64,000 nucleotides of DNA, taken from contig CAMSHF010000001.1 in assembly GCA_947058615.1 (NCBI GenBank), forward strand, positions 186,001 through 250,000, read 5' to 3'. Position 1 is the stretch's first letter. Every line of letters begins with the position of its first letter. This stretch comes from an uncultured Rickettsiella sp. (GTDB lineage Bacteria > Pseudomonadota > Gammaproteobacteria > Diplorickettsiales > Diplorickettsiaceae). Under the pieces are notes generated by a model that saw only the letters and a list, made by a program, of their open reading frames with translations, searched no databases and had not been told where the DNA came from. The translations under genes were made by a program, and so were the position numbers. Positions 26,253 through 34,888 of this stretch are shown piece after piece.

Positions 26253-26290
26253 TCAAACCATAAGGTTTCACATGAAACCTTATGGTTTGA
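26253..26290 (-). terminator. 18-bp perfect hairpin between convergent genes
   Basis: TCAAACCATAAGGTTTCA and its exact complement flank a two-base centre. The structure begins four bases after the SMR gene stop and ends 32 bp before the trhO stop. Read on the minus strand it is followed by GTTTTATT, so it best serves as the trhO terminator; on the plus strand the tail is A-rich, which is weaker. It could also block read-through in both directions. Confidence 0.75.
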
Positions 26291-26322
26291 AAAATTACTG
26301 AAACTAATGTTAATGAGGTCTC

Positions 26323-27033
26323 TTAAGAAGAGGTTACATATTCCCTTTGATCAAATACAAAACAAGTACCTTTAAAGTAGCCTTCTCCGCATTTTTCAAA
26401 ATAATTTAATACCCCCCCCTTTAATTGGTAAACTTCTTTAAATCCAAGTTTTATTAAATAAGTAGCTGCTTTTTCACAACGAATTCCACCAGTACAAAAA
26501 GTGACAATAGGTAATTTTTTAAATTCTTCAGGTAATTTTTTCACGGCCATTGGAAAGTCTCGAAATCGTTTAAGATTTAAGTTTATGGCATTGGTAAAAC
26601 TACCATAAGCGATTTCAAAAGTATTTCGTGTATCTATTAATATTAAGTTAGTGCGTTTTAATAGCCAATTATTAAGGGTTTCAGGAGTTATGTAAGGGGC
26701 AGTAGATTTTATGGGATTAATGTTGTCGAGACCAAAGGGGATAATTTCTTTTTTGATCTTGATTAACATTTTTTTAAAAGGTTGAAAACTTGAAAAACTT
26801 TCCCGAAATTCTAGATTTTGAAAATATGAAAACGTGTTTAGAAAATTCTGAAAGCTACTAATTGAATTTTTTTTACCGGCGATAAATAAGTTAATGCCTT
26901 CTACACTTAGCAGAACAGTTCCTTTTAAATTTAATTCTTTAGCTTTTTCTTTAAAAGAAATTTGTAAAGTGGGTAAAATTTTATTAGATAGTTGAATAAA
27001 TCGATAAGCGGCTATATTCGTTGTAGATAACAT
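26323..27033 (-). CDS. trhO: tRNA uridine(34) hydroxylase TrhO (rhodanese family)
   Basis: Oxygen-dependent enzyme making 5-hydroxyuridine at position 34 of tRNAs, formerly YceA/UPF0176. Seen: an N-terminal acylphosphatase-like domain (LKGTVLLSVEGINLFIAG), and a rhodanese domain with LIDTRNTFEIAYGSF and the active-site loop VTFCTGGIRCEKAATYL, containing the catalytic Cys. Length of 236 aa is shorter than the E. coli protein (about 350 aa), the C-terminal Zn/Cys extension being absent, which is common. It starts 32 bp downstream of the tRNA-Thr(UGU) gene on the same strand, a tRNA with U34. Confidence 0.92.
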   Translation of the reverse strand: MLSTTNIAAYRFIQLSNKILPTLQISFKEKAKELNLKGTVLLSVEGINLFIAGKKNSISSFQNFLNTFSYFQNLEFRESFSSFQPFKKMLIKIKKEIIPFGLDNINPIKSTAPYITPETLNNWLLKRTNLILIDTRNTFEIAYGSFTNAINLNLKRFRDFPMAVKKLPEEFKKLPIVTFCTGGIRCEKAATYLIKLGFKEVYQLKGGVLNYFEKCGEGYFKGTCFVFDQREYVTSS

Positions 27034-27065
27034 ATTGTCATTAAAGATAAAAAATTAGAATTTTC

Positions 27066-27141
<76 letters not shown>

Positions 27142-27192
27142 TATGAATCGGAGAGCCAAATTGTAGACAATTTAATATAAATTAGCAATTTT

Positions 27193-28194
27193 TTAATTCT
27201 CAGTTTTTAGTTTTACTTGAATTTCTCCATTATTAAAATAAACATATTTATTTTTAATTTTTACGCAAAGCTGGCCTTGTGAGTTTATTCCTTTTGCGAT
27301 TCCTTCTATAGGAGGTTGAGAAGAAGTTTTTAAGATAATTTTTTTGCCTGCTAAATAATCAAGACGATGCCAATCAGACAAAAAGTAACAAAAATCTTTA
27401 GTTTTAAATTCAATAAGTATATGAAGCAAATTTTTCAGAATAAGTATAGCTAATAGATTACGTCTTGGAGGTAAGTTTTCTAAAGAGGAGACACTTGTAG
27501 CAGTTTGATTATATAAAAGAGAATGGTTTTTGGGGTTGTAAAGGTTTAGTCCGATACCGATTACTATTTTTTGGATTTTATTTAACCTAGATTGGGTTTC
27601 AGTTAAAATCCCTCCCAATTTTTTTCCTTCATGAATAATGTCATTGGGCCATTTAAGTTGTATTCCTTTTAATCCATATTCTTCAAGTGCCTTAACGATA
27701 GCGATACCTACAACCAATGTTAATCCGGCTAATTTATTAAGTGGTTTGGAGAATTCCCATAAAAGAGACAGTGCAATATCTTTTCCAAAGTTTGAAAACC
27801 AGGTACGATTGAATTGGCCCCTGCCAGCTGTTTGTTGTTCTGCAAAGACAGCATAATTACCTTTGTATTTCCTTTTATTGAGCAAATAACTATTAGTTGA
27901 GTCAATCAGCGTCAGCACTTCAAGTTGTGAAAGTAATTGTTTAACTTCGCCTAATTCATTATATATATGGGAAGCGTCAAGCAGTTCTAAGCTATCTGCT
28001 AAGCAATAATTTTTGTCATTGATAACTTCTAAATTTATTGATGACTCGGCTATAAACTTTAATATTTCAGGAACTACGGTATATGGGATATCTAAAATTT
28101 TGCTTATTTCCTGAGCTGAATGAAAGCTACCATCTACCAATAAAGTCAAAATAGATTTTAACAAGGACGTTTTAAAAGCTTTGTGATAAGGCAT
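27193..28194 (-). CDS. birA: bifunctional biotin–[acetyl-CoA carboxylase] ligase/biotin operon repressor
   Basis: Attaches biotin to AccB and, in forms with a helix-turn-helix, represses bio genes. Seen: an N-terminal winged HTH (about residues 10–60, SAQEISKILDIPYTVVPEIL), then the ligase core with EQQTAGRGQFNRTWFS and LKWPNDI, and a C-terminal SH3-like domain. Length of 333 aa with both domains implies the repressor-type enzyme, so bioA may be its target, although no operator was identified. It lies just upstream of tRNA-Thr on the same strand. Confidence 0.95.
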   Translation of the reverse strand: MPYHKAFKTSLLKSILTLLVDGSFHSAQEISKILDIPYTVVPEILKFIAESSINLEVINDKNYCLADSLELLDASHIYNELGEVKQLLSQLEVLTLIDSTNSYLLNKRKYKGNYAVFAEQQTAGRGQFNRTWFSNFGKDIALSLLWEFSKPLNKLAGLTLVVGIAIVKALEEYGLKGIQLKWPNDIIHEGKKLGGILTETQSRLNKIQKIVIGIGLNLYNPKNHSLLYNQTATSVSSLENLPPRRNLLAILILKNLLHILIEFKTKDFCYFLSDWHRLDYLAGKKIILKTSSQPPIEGIAKGINSQGQLCVKIKNKYVYFNNGEIQVKLKTEN

Positions 28195-28229
28195 TTTTTT
28201 TAAAAAACTTTATACTTTATTGTAAAGCG

Positions 28230-29108
28230 CTAAATTAAATAAAGTCCAGTAAAGTTTTCCAAAATATGAAGAGGCGCTTCTTCGGGATTCGCCATAGACA
28301 TCGTGGGCAAATAAAAGGTTTGCTCAAGGACGTATTGTCCTGAAATAGTGGCATGAGATACTTGATCAGTAGAAACTATCCAACTTGTGCCTGGAGGAAA
28401 ACTAATTTCTTTATATTTAACTTGTTTTTGATAGTCTATGTCGAGCTTCATTCTATCATGAAGCATTAACATAATATGATCATAATGTGTACGAATATTT
28501 TTTGTGATGCCTAGCCAATGTAAAAATTTAGCACTACCCGGAATAGGTTTATTAATTTTTGGCAAAAAGCGTTGAGCTACCTCTTTAAAATTATCACCTA
28601 TACGCCAAACTCGAGGTTCACCATAAGGATTGATATTAGAAAATAAACGTAGAATACGATTACCTTGACTAGGACTTGCAGCAAATGCATCGATATGTAA
28701 ACGCCGGTCATCTTTGCGGGCAGAAGTTTTACGGTTTTTTATTTGTACTGGACGATAGCTAGTACGACCCATATTAAGTGAATTCGTATAATGGAAAAAT
28801 AATGAGTTCATGAAGCGATTCGATTGTTCAGAAAAACGAGCGAGTACAGATTTTAAACATTTTTGATGTTTTTGATTGGCTTTAATTCCCTTTAAACGGT
28901 TTTCTTTTAAGTTAAAGCTAATGTTTTTTGTTTTTTTGTTTATTAAATAAGGGGTAAAGAGCACTTGCTCCGATGAGTCTATATTGAATGAAAGTTGTGG
29001 GCAAAAAATAATTTTCCCAGATTCAAGCGCAGAAACAGCTGTTTCTTGTTCATTTTTTTTAAATTCTACACCCCAATTAGTCGCGGTACAGATAGAGAGT
29101 ATATCCAT
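28230..29108 (-). CDS. Kdo hydroxylase (KdoO-like Fe(II)/2-oxoglutarate dioxygenase)
   Basis: Protein of 292 aa matching the Kdo hydroxylase family (Pfam Kdo_hydroxy, formerly DUF2843). Seen: KDDRRLHIDAFAASPSQGNRILR with the HxD iron motif, and the distal His in VSTDQVSHATISGQYVLEQTF, followed by the conserved PEEAPLHILE. Known enzymes (Burkholderia, Yersinia) hydroxylate C3 of the outer or inner Kdo to give Ko in the LPS inner core. The residues fit an active enzyme. Heptose genes elsewhere in the window support core synthesis. The start Met follows a short AT-rich gap from comM. Confidence 0.85.
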   Translation of the reverse strand: MDILSICTATNWGVEFKKNEQETAVSALESGKIIFCPQLSFNIDSSEQVLFTPYLINKKTKNISFNLKENRLKGIKANQKHQKCLKSVLARFSEQSNRFMNSLFFHYTNSLNMGRTSYRPVQIKNRKTSARKDDRRLHIDAFAASPSQGNRILRLFSNINPYGEPRVWRIGDNFKEVAQRFLPKINKPIPGSAKFLHWLGITKNIRTHYDHIMLMLHDRMKLDIDYQKQVKYKEISFPPGTSWIVSTDQVSHATISGQYVLEQTFYLPTMSMANPEEAPLHILENFTGLYLI

Positions 29109-29219
29109 TTTTTAGTTAAGTCCATTTAGAAAATTTCATTCTATAACCTTTTAAAATAGTTTTCCATAATGGTTAACTTTTAAATAAATCAGATATTTTT
29201 TTATAAAAATTTAAAATTT

Positions 29220-30716
29220 TTATTTTTTTATAAGTCGATAATTTAAGGCCTCCATTAAATGTGAATTCTCAATTTTTTCACATTCTGATAAATCTGCGAT
29301 AGTACGTGCTACACGTAAAATACGATGGTAAGAACGCATTGAAAGTTGAAATTTTTCTAGTGCAGTTTCTAAAATTTTATGATCTTTAGTGGATAATTTA
29401 CAAGCAATTTCTAGTAGTTTACCTGACAAGTTATGATTAAATTTACCAAATTTTTTAAATTGTTTATTTCGTGCTTTTTTTACTCGAATACGAACTGCTT
29501 CACTACTTTCTTCTTTGTTAGTTTTTAGAAAATAATTTTTCGGTAACGGATTAATTTCAAGGCACATATCAATACGATCTAAAAAAGGAGCAGATATTTT
29601 TTTACGATAACGTTGAATCTGTTGTGGTGAACAGGCGCAATGATTTATTTGACTTCCTAAGTAGCCACATGGACAAGGATTCATTGCAGCGATTAGTTGG
29701 AAATTAGCAGGAAATTCTGCTTGTTGAGTAGCACGTGATATAGTTATGCTTCCTGACTCTAAAGGTTCACGTAAAGCTTCTAATGCATGGCGATTAAATT
29801 CAGGTAATTCGTCCAGAAATAAAACACCATAATGTGCTAATGATATTTCTCCGGGATAAGGAGGATTGCCTCCTCCAACTAACGCTATACTTGATGCGGT
29901 GTGATGTGGATTTCGAAAAGGGGGGAAATTCCAAGCATTGAGTTCTATACTTTTTCCACTAATTGAGTGTATTGCAGCAAGCTCTAATGCTTCTTCATCG
30001 TTGAGTAAAGGCAATATACTGATTAAACGAGATGCAAGCATTGTTTTTCCATTACCTGGGGGACCTATCATTAATAAACTATGTCTTCCTGCCGCACTAA
30101 TTTCTAAAGCTCGTTTAGCATGCATTTGCCCGTATACATCAGATAAATCGGGTAGTAAACGATAGTGAGGTTTGGGTTCTTGGGGTAAATAATTTATTAA
30201 GGCTTCTCGTCCATGCAGATGGGAACAAATTTGTAAAATGTTTTTAGCAGGCAAAATGTTTGTTTTTTTACAGAAACTGGCTTCTTTAGCATTTTCTAAA
30301 GGTATTATAATTGTATGGCTGGCTTTTTGTGCAGCTAAGGAGAAAGGTATAATACCGGAAACAGGTCGAAGTTCTCCTGATAATCCTAGCTCTCCAATAA
30401 ATTCATATTGATGTAAAGTATTGCCCGGTATTTGATTGGAAGCGGCAAGTATACTTAATGCTATTGGTAAATCAAATCGCCCTCCCTGTTTTGGAAGATC
30501 AGCAGGAGCAAGATTAATAGTGATTCGTCGGGCAGGGAATTCAAATTGCGCATTAATTATAGCGCTGCGTACCCGATCTCGGCTTCCTTTAGCGGTTGTT
30601 TCAGGAAGTCCAACTATAGATAAGCTAGGTAAGCCATTAGATATATGAGTTTCGACATTGACAGGAAGTGAATGAATTCCAACATTTGCACGAGTTTGCA
30701 CAATAGAGAGTGACAT
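29220..30716 (-). CDS. comM: ComM/YifB-family Mg-chelatase-like AAA ATPase
   Basis: Hexameric helicase promoting branch migration in natural transformation. Seen: an N-terminal Lon-like domain (IVGLPETTAKGSRDRVRSAI), Walker A GPPGNGKTML, Walker B GVLFLDELPEF, sensor region with NPCPCGYLGS and CACSPQQIQRY zinc-type cysteines, and the C-terminal Mg_chelatase_C (RSYHRILRVARTIADL). Length of 498 aa is typical. ubiK is 71 bp upstream on the same strand, a common pairing. With the FimT/GspH and ComEA-like genes it fits a natural-competence set. Confidence 0.94.
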   Translation of the reverse strand: MSLSIVQTRANVGIHSLPVNVETHISNGLPSLSIVGLPETTAKGSRDRVRSAIINAQFEFPARRITINLAPADLPKQGGRFDLPIALSILAASNQIPGNTLHQYEFIGELGLSGELRPVSGIIPFSLAAQKASHTIIIPLENAKEASFCKKTNILPAKNILQICSHLHGREALINYLPQEPKPHYRLLPDLSDVYGQMHAKRALEISAAGRHSLLMIGPPGNGKTMLASRLISILPLLNDEEALELAAIHSISGKSIELNAWNFPPFRNPHHTASSIALVGGGNPPYPGEISLAHYGVLFLDELPEFNRHALEALREPLESGSITISRATQQAEFPANFQLIAAMNPCPCGYLGSQINHCACSPQQIQRYRKKISAPFLDRIDMCLEINPLPKNYFLKTNKEESSEAVRIRVKKARNKQFKKFGKFNHNLSGKLLEIACKLSTKDHKILETALEKFQLSMRSYHRILRVARTIADLSECEKIENSHLMEALNYRLIKK

Positions 30717-30787
30717 ATTCCAGCTCCTTCTGTATTTATTATTTTAATTAGTCACTAAGAAAAAATTTTAAATTAAATATTATTATT

Positions 30788-31054
30788 TCATATCCCCCCC
30801 CTTTTTGATTTTGCTAACTTATTTTCAAAATAAGTTATTTTTTTTTCTAACGCATTTATTTTAATGCGTGTTTTTGCTAAAACCTTTTTTTGTACATCAA
30901 ATTCTTCTCGTGTTACTAAATCAAGTTTAGCAAACATACTTTGCAAAATTACTCGAAAATTTTTTTCTAGCTCTTTTTTGAATTTATTTAGTCCCGGTGG
31001 TAGACTTTGACTAAGCCGTTTGACGGTATCCTCAATAAATTTCGTATCAAACAT
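30788..31054 (-). CDS. ubiK: ubiquinone biosynthesis accessory factor UbiK
   Basis: Small YqiC/BMFP protein of 88 aa. Seen: the N-terminal amphipathic segment FIEDTVKRLSQSLPPGL, a VTREEFDVQKKVLAKTR block and a C-terminal coiled coil (about residues 55–80, with INALEKKITYFENKL). UbiK is an accessory factor that supports the aerobic ubiquinone complex together with UbiJ. It lies upstream of comM on the same strand. Length is normal for the family. Confidence 0.9.
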   Translation of the reverse strand: MFDTKFIEDTVKRLSQSLPPGLNKFKKELEKNFRVILQSMFAKLDLVTREEFDVQKKVLAKTRIKINALEKKITYFENKLAKSKRGGI

Positions 31055-31197
31055 GAAAAAGTCCTCTTTTAGAAACTATATTTTAACCTAATCTCTCATA
31101 AATAGCATTGAGATGGTTCGGGCAAGTTTGATATTTTCACAAAAAAACTATTACATACATTTTGTACTTCAAGCCCTCTTCATTCGTCCTAACTAAC

Positions 31198-32778
31198 TCA
31201 ACCGCCAGCACACTCATTATTATGAGAACAAATACTATTTAAAGCCATTTTAAAGTTGCTTAATTTATCGTCAATAACGAAAGCATGTTGTTGTTCAGAT
31301 TTTGATAAGGGTTCGTTCAGTTTTTTTTGGAGTTGCAATATCAAGCTATTAGCCTCGGAAATAGGTTTATTTTGTATTCTACGTTTTTTAATGCGTTGTA
31401 TTATTTCGGTATCATTCGTTTGACAATGAAGTATAAAAAAAGGAACTTTTAAAAGTTTAGCTAAGTTATAGAACATTATCCTTTGATTATAAAGAAGAAA
31501 TGTGGCATCAATTAACGCATTAAATCCTGCCTTAATAACGATTTTTGCCAAATCTAAAAGCCTATTATAAGTTTTTTCGGTTGATTCAGGCGTGTAAATT
31601 CCTCCATAAGGAGCAGAATGGGAATTTTCATATAAGGGTATGTTAAATAATTGTTTGCGAATAATGTCGGAACTTATTTGTATGCCACCGCATTCAAAGA
31701 CTATTTTTTTTGCGATAGTTGATTTTCCTGAACCAGCGAACCCATACATGATAATTAAACAGGGTTTATTAGGTTGAGTGTAGGATTCTGCTAAATTTAT
31801 GAAATTGTAATAGTCATTACGAATATCTAATTTTTCTTTATCATTCAAGTCTTTTTGATTTAATCGAAATAAGGCTATTTTAGCACGAACTACGGCTCGA
31901 TAAGATAGATAATAAGCTAATAAGTTAAGTCCTTTATAATCTCCAGTGAATTGTAGATAAACATTAATTAATTGATGAGCTAGTTTAACTTGATTTTTTC
32001 CTGACAAATCCATCGCTAAAAAAGCGAGATCTGCAATAACATCAGTCCATCGCAAATCTTCATTAAATTCTAACCGATCAAAAAGAATAAGTTTATTATG
32101 ATAGAAAATAATATTCGCTAAATGTAAATCTCCATGGCAGTCACGAATAAAACCTTGTTCTTTGCGTTGTCCAAATAATTTTTGATATTTTGTAAATTGT
32201 TTATTAGCCCATATTTTTAATTTTTGTATTTGTTCTATATCCGATGGATTTTTGAGCAAAGAAATAATTTGTTCAAAATTTTGCTGAGTAGGAGCATGTA
32301 CTTCATGGGGGAGTCCAAAGCGCGAATTTTTAGGTGCAATAGGTGTTTTTTTATGGAATTCTGCAATTAATTGTCCTAATTGGTTAATAATTGTGATACT
32401 TAATTTTCCTTGTTTAAGAAGTGCACTTAGTAAATTATCTTGAGAAAACTCGCACATCTTAATGGCGTACTCTAAAATAGGTCCTGTGTCACCGTTAATC
32501 TGAGGTTGTTCAATAGTTCCTGTAATGGGTACTACAGCAAGATAAATTTCGGGCGCAAATAGTTGACCCAATCGTAATTCCTCTTCGCAGAAATATTTAC
32601 GTTTTTTCAAAGTTGAAAAATCTAAAAAACCAAAATCAACGGGTTTTTTTATTTTATAAGCATATTTTCCAGTTAATATGACCCAGGAAACATGTGTTTC
32701 AATAAGTTCAAGTTGATGAGTTGGATGGTTAAAAGCGCGGTCAGAGATGAGATTTTTAATTAAAGAAGGATTAGACAT
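31198..32778 (-). CDS. bifunctional aminoglycoside phosphotransferase-like/AAA ATP-binding protein
   Basis: Two-domain protein of 526 aa. The N-terminal half has a kinase-like APH fold with IRDCHGDLHLANI (catalytic Asp) and a downstream LFDRLEFNEDLRWTDVIADLAFLAMDL segment. The C-terminal half (from about residue 345) is a zeta-toxin-like P-loop kinase with LIMYGFAGSGKSTIAKKI. The fusion is a widespread family of unknown substrate in proteobacteria. Intact motifs suggest two active phosphotransfer sites. It is divergent from cfa, 110 bp away. Function is not known; I do not claim antibiotic resistance. Confidence 0.85.
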   Translation of the reverse strand: MSNPSLIKNLISDRAFNHPTHQLELIETHVSWVILTGKYAYKIKKPVDFGFLDFSTLKKRKYFCEEELRLGQLFAPEIYLAVVPITGTIEQPQINGDTGPILEYAIKMCEFSQDNLLSALLKQGKLSITIINQLGQLIAEFHKKTPIAPKNSRFGLPHEVHAPTQQNFEQIISLLKNPSDIEQIQKLKIWANKQFTKYQKLFGQRKEQGFIRDCHGDLHLANIIFYHNKLILFDRLEFNEDLRWTDVIADLAFLAMDLSGKNQVKLAHQLINVYLQFTGDYKGLNLLAYYLSYRAVVRAKIALFRLNQKDLNDKEKLDIRNDYYNFINLAESYTQPNKPCLIIMYGFAGSGKSTIAKKIVFECGGIQISSDIIRKQLFNIPLYENSHSAPYGGIYTPESTEKTYNRLLDLAKIVIKAGFNALIDATFLLYNQRIMFYNLAKLLKVPFFILHCQTNDTEIIQRIKKRRIQNKPISEANSLILQLQKKLNEPLSKSEQQHAFVIDDKLSNFKMALNSICSHNNECAGG

Positions 32779-32888
32779 AGTCTGATGAGATACTAATATT
32801 CATTACTTATAAATACTATAACGTAACTTGAAATGAGTTGTAAGGGGTATAAGGTTCATAATAGGAAATTTTATAAGGAATAGTTCAA

Positions 32889-34034
32889 ATGAATTTGTTG
32901 TATGCTAAAAAATTAATCCAGCAGTTATTAAGAGAAGCACAGATTGAGATTAATGGAAAAAATTCTAGAGATATTCAAATTCACAATGAAAAATTTTATA
33001 CAAGATTGTTTAAAAATCCAATTTTAGCTTTAGGTGAATCCTATGTGGAAGGATGGTGGGATTGCGAAGCGCTTGATGAATTCTTTTTTTATTTATTACG
33101 TACTGAGTTACCTGAAAATATTAAAAAAAATAAATATTTCTTGTATTATTTTATAAAAGAAAAATTTCGTATGATTGTTATGAGCTGTTTTAATTTGCAA
33201 GCAAAATCGCGAGCATTTGAAGTGGGTAAACATCATTATGATAAAGGGAACTCTTTGTATCAAGCAATGTTAGATAAAGATTTGACCTATAGCTGTGCAT
33301 ATTGGAAGAAAAGTAAAACTTTAGATGAAGCGCAGCAAGCTAAATTAGAATTGGTTTGTAAAAAATTAAAACTAAAACCAGGTATGCAAATACTTGATAT
33401 TGGGTGCGGTTGGGGAAGTTTTGCTCGGTATGCGGCGGAAAATTATGGAGTATCAGTACTCGGACTGACCATATCTAAAGAGCAATATCATTATGCTAAA
33501 AAAATTTGTCAAGGTTGGCCTATTGAAATTCTTTTTAAAGACTATCGAGACATTACAGGATTGTTTGATCGTGTTTGCTCAATAGGCATGTTTGAACATG
33601 TAGGACCAAAAAATCATAAAGCTTATATGAAAATTGTGCACCGCTGCTTAAAAAAGTCGGGATTATTTTTGTTACATACAATAGGGAGCAATATATCAAA
33701 ATATCACCCTAACCCATGGATACATAAGTATATTTTCCCCAATGGAATTTTACCCTCTATTCGCCAAATTGGAAAAGCAAGTGAGGGATTTTTTATCATG
33801 GAAGATTGGCATAATTTTGGAGCCTACTATGATAAAACACTAATTACTTGGTTCGAAAATTTTAATAAAGCTTGGATTTTTTTAAAAAAAGATTATGACT
33901 ATGCTTCTTTTTATAGGATGTGGAAATATTATTTATTAGCCTGCGCAGGAGCATTTAGAGCACGTGATCTTCAGTTATGGCAAATTGTCTTTTCTAAAGG
34001 AGGTATAATTAATGGATATGAATCTATTCGTTAG
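32889..34034 (+). CDS. cfa: cyclopropane-fatty-acyl-phospholipid synthase
   Basis: SAM-dependent methyltransferase converting membrane cis-unsaturated fatty acids to cyclopropane acids. Seen: an N-terminal domain typical of Cfa, HYDKGNSLYQAMLDKDLTYSCAYW, the SAM-binding ILDIGCGWGSFARYAAE, GLTISKEQ, and the C-terminal MWKYYLLACAGAFRARDLQLWQIVFSKGG. Length of 381 aa is typical. A GGAAT stretch precedes the ATG. The enzyme is often RpoS-dependent and protects membranes in stationary phase, but that is known from other species only. Confidence 0.96.
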   Translation: MNLLYAKKLIQQLLREAQIEINGKNSRDIQIHNEKFYTRLFKNPILALGESYVEGWWDCEALDEFFFYLLRTELPENIKKNKYFLYYFIKEKFRMIVMSCFNLQAKSRAFEVGKHHYDKGNSLYQAMLDKDLTYSCAYWKKSKTLDEAQQAKLELVCKKLKLKPGMQILDIGCGWGSFARYAAENYGVSVLGLTISKEQYHYAKKICQGWPIEILFKDYRDITGLFDRVCSIGMFEHVGPKNHKAYMKIVHRCLKKSGLFLLHTIGSNISKYHPNPWIHKYIFPNGILPSIRQIGKASEGFFIMEDWHNFGAYYDKTLITWFENFNKAWIFLKKDYDYASFYRMWKYYLLACAGAFRARDLQLWQIVFSKGGIINGYESIR

Positions 34035-34236
34035 TTAAGCAATTAAGCCTTTTTTAAATCTCTACTTCTCATTTTAAGCTAAATTTGCTCAAGATAGACT
34101 CAATTTTTTCCTTTTTTTAAGGATTATTTTTTTCTAATGATTAGATGAAAATAAAATAAACGTTGGAATCTAAGATGGTTTACCCTCTAGTGCTTTTATG
34201 AAACAATGTAAGCCTAATTTATGTGGAGAGTATCGT

Positions 34237-34776
34237 GTGATTGATGAGGAAGGTTTTCGTATAGGCGTTGGCATTATTGTGGCTAATCCCGATGGACAAG
34301 TTCTTTGGGCTAGACGTATTGGCCAGCATGCTTGGCAATTTCCTCAGGGAGGCCTTCAATTTAATGAAACTCCTGAACAGGCTCTATTTAGAGAACTCTA
34401 TGAAGAATTAGGGTTAGAAGGTTCAGATGTTGAACTCTTGGGAGGTACAAAAAATTGGTTGTATTATTGGCTGCCTCCTCATTTACGGCGTTCGCATATG
34501 CAACCATTATGTATAGGACAAAAACAAAAGTGGTTTTTGCTTTGCTTAAGGGGCAATCCAGAAAAAATTCGTTTTGATGTGACTCGTTCCCCTGAATTTG
34601 ATCGATGGCGTTGGGCTCCTTATTGGTATCCTATTAGGCAAGTTATCACATTTAAGAGACATGTTTATCGCCGTGCGTTAGAAGAATTAGCGATGTTACT
34701 TCCCTCCGAAGTGATGCAACCGAGAAGGGTTAGTAGACTGTGTAACAACTTAACGTTGGTAGAAAAGGTCGAATAA
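34237..34776 (+). CDS. rppH: RNA pyrophosphohydrolase RppH
   Basis: Nudix hydrolase that removes pyrophosphate from 5' ends of mRNA and starts decay. Seen: N-terminal [15 protein letters not shown], the Nudix box [23 protein letters not shown] (in two segments), and the [14 protein letters not shown] block. I place the start at a GTG (MIDEEGFR), because a GGAGAG ribosome-binding site lies six bases upstream and the family begins with MIDxEGFR. An in-frame ATG at 34198 would add 13 poorly conserved residues without a good site. It precedes ptsP, the classical rppH–ptsP linkage. Confidence 0.95.
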   Translation: MIDEEGFRIGVGIIVANPDGQVLWARRIGQHAWQFPQGGLQFNETPEQALFRELYEELGLEGSDVELLGGTKNWLYYWLPPHLRRSHMQPLCIGQKQKWFLLCLRGNPEKIRFDVTRSPEFDRWRWAPYWYPIRQVITFKRHVYRRALEELAMLLPSEVMQPRRVSRLCNNLTLVEKVE

Positions 34777-34888
34777 TCAAATAAATATAAACTTATTTGA
34801 GCATGCTACGGTTTTAGAAAGGGCACGAATTTTTTATTAAACCGTAATTTATTGATATGCCCAAATACTAATTAGTTAGGTGTTTGCT

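Noticed and set aside
31198-32778. aminoglycoside resistance gene
   Set aside because: The APH-like domain is fused to a P-loop kinase in a widespread family of unknown substrate, so resistance is not supported.
34807-34846. 8-bp inverted repeat TACGGTTT/AAACCGTA between rppH and ptsP
   Set aside because: The loop is 24 bases and no T-run follows, so it is not a convincing terminator.
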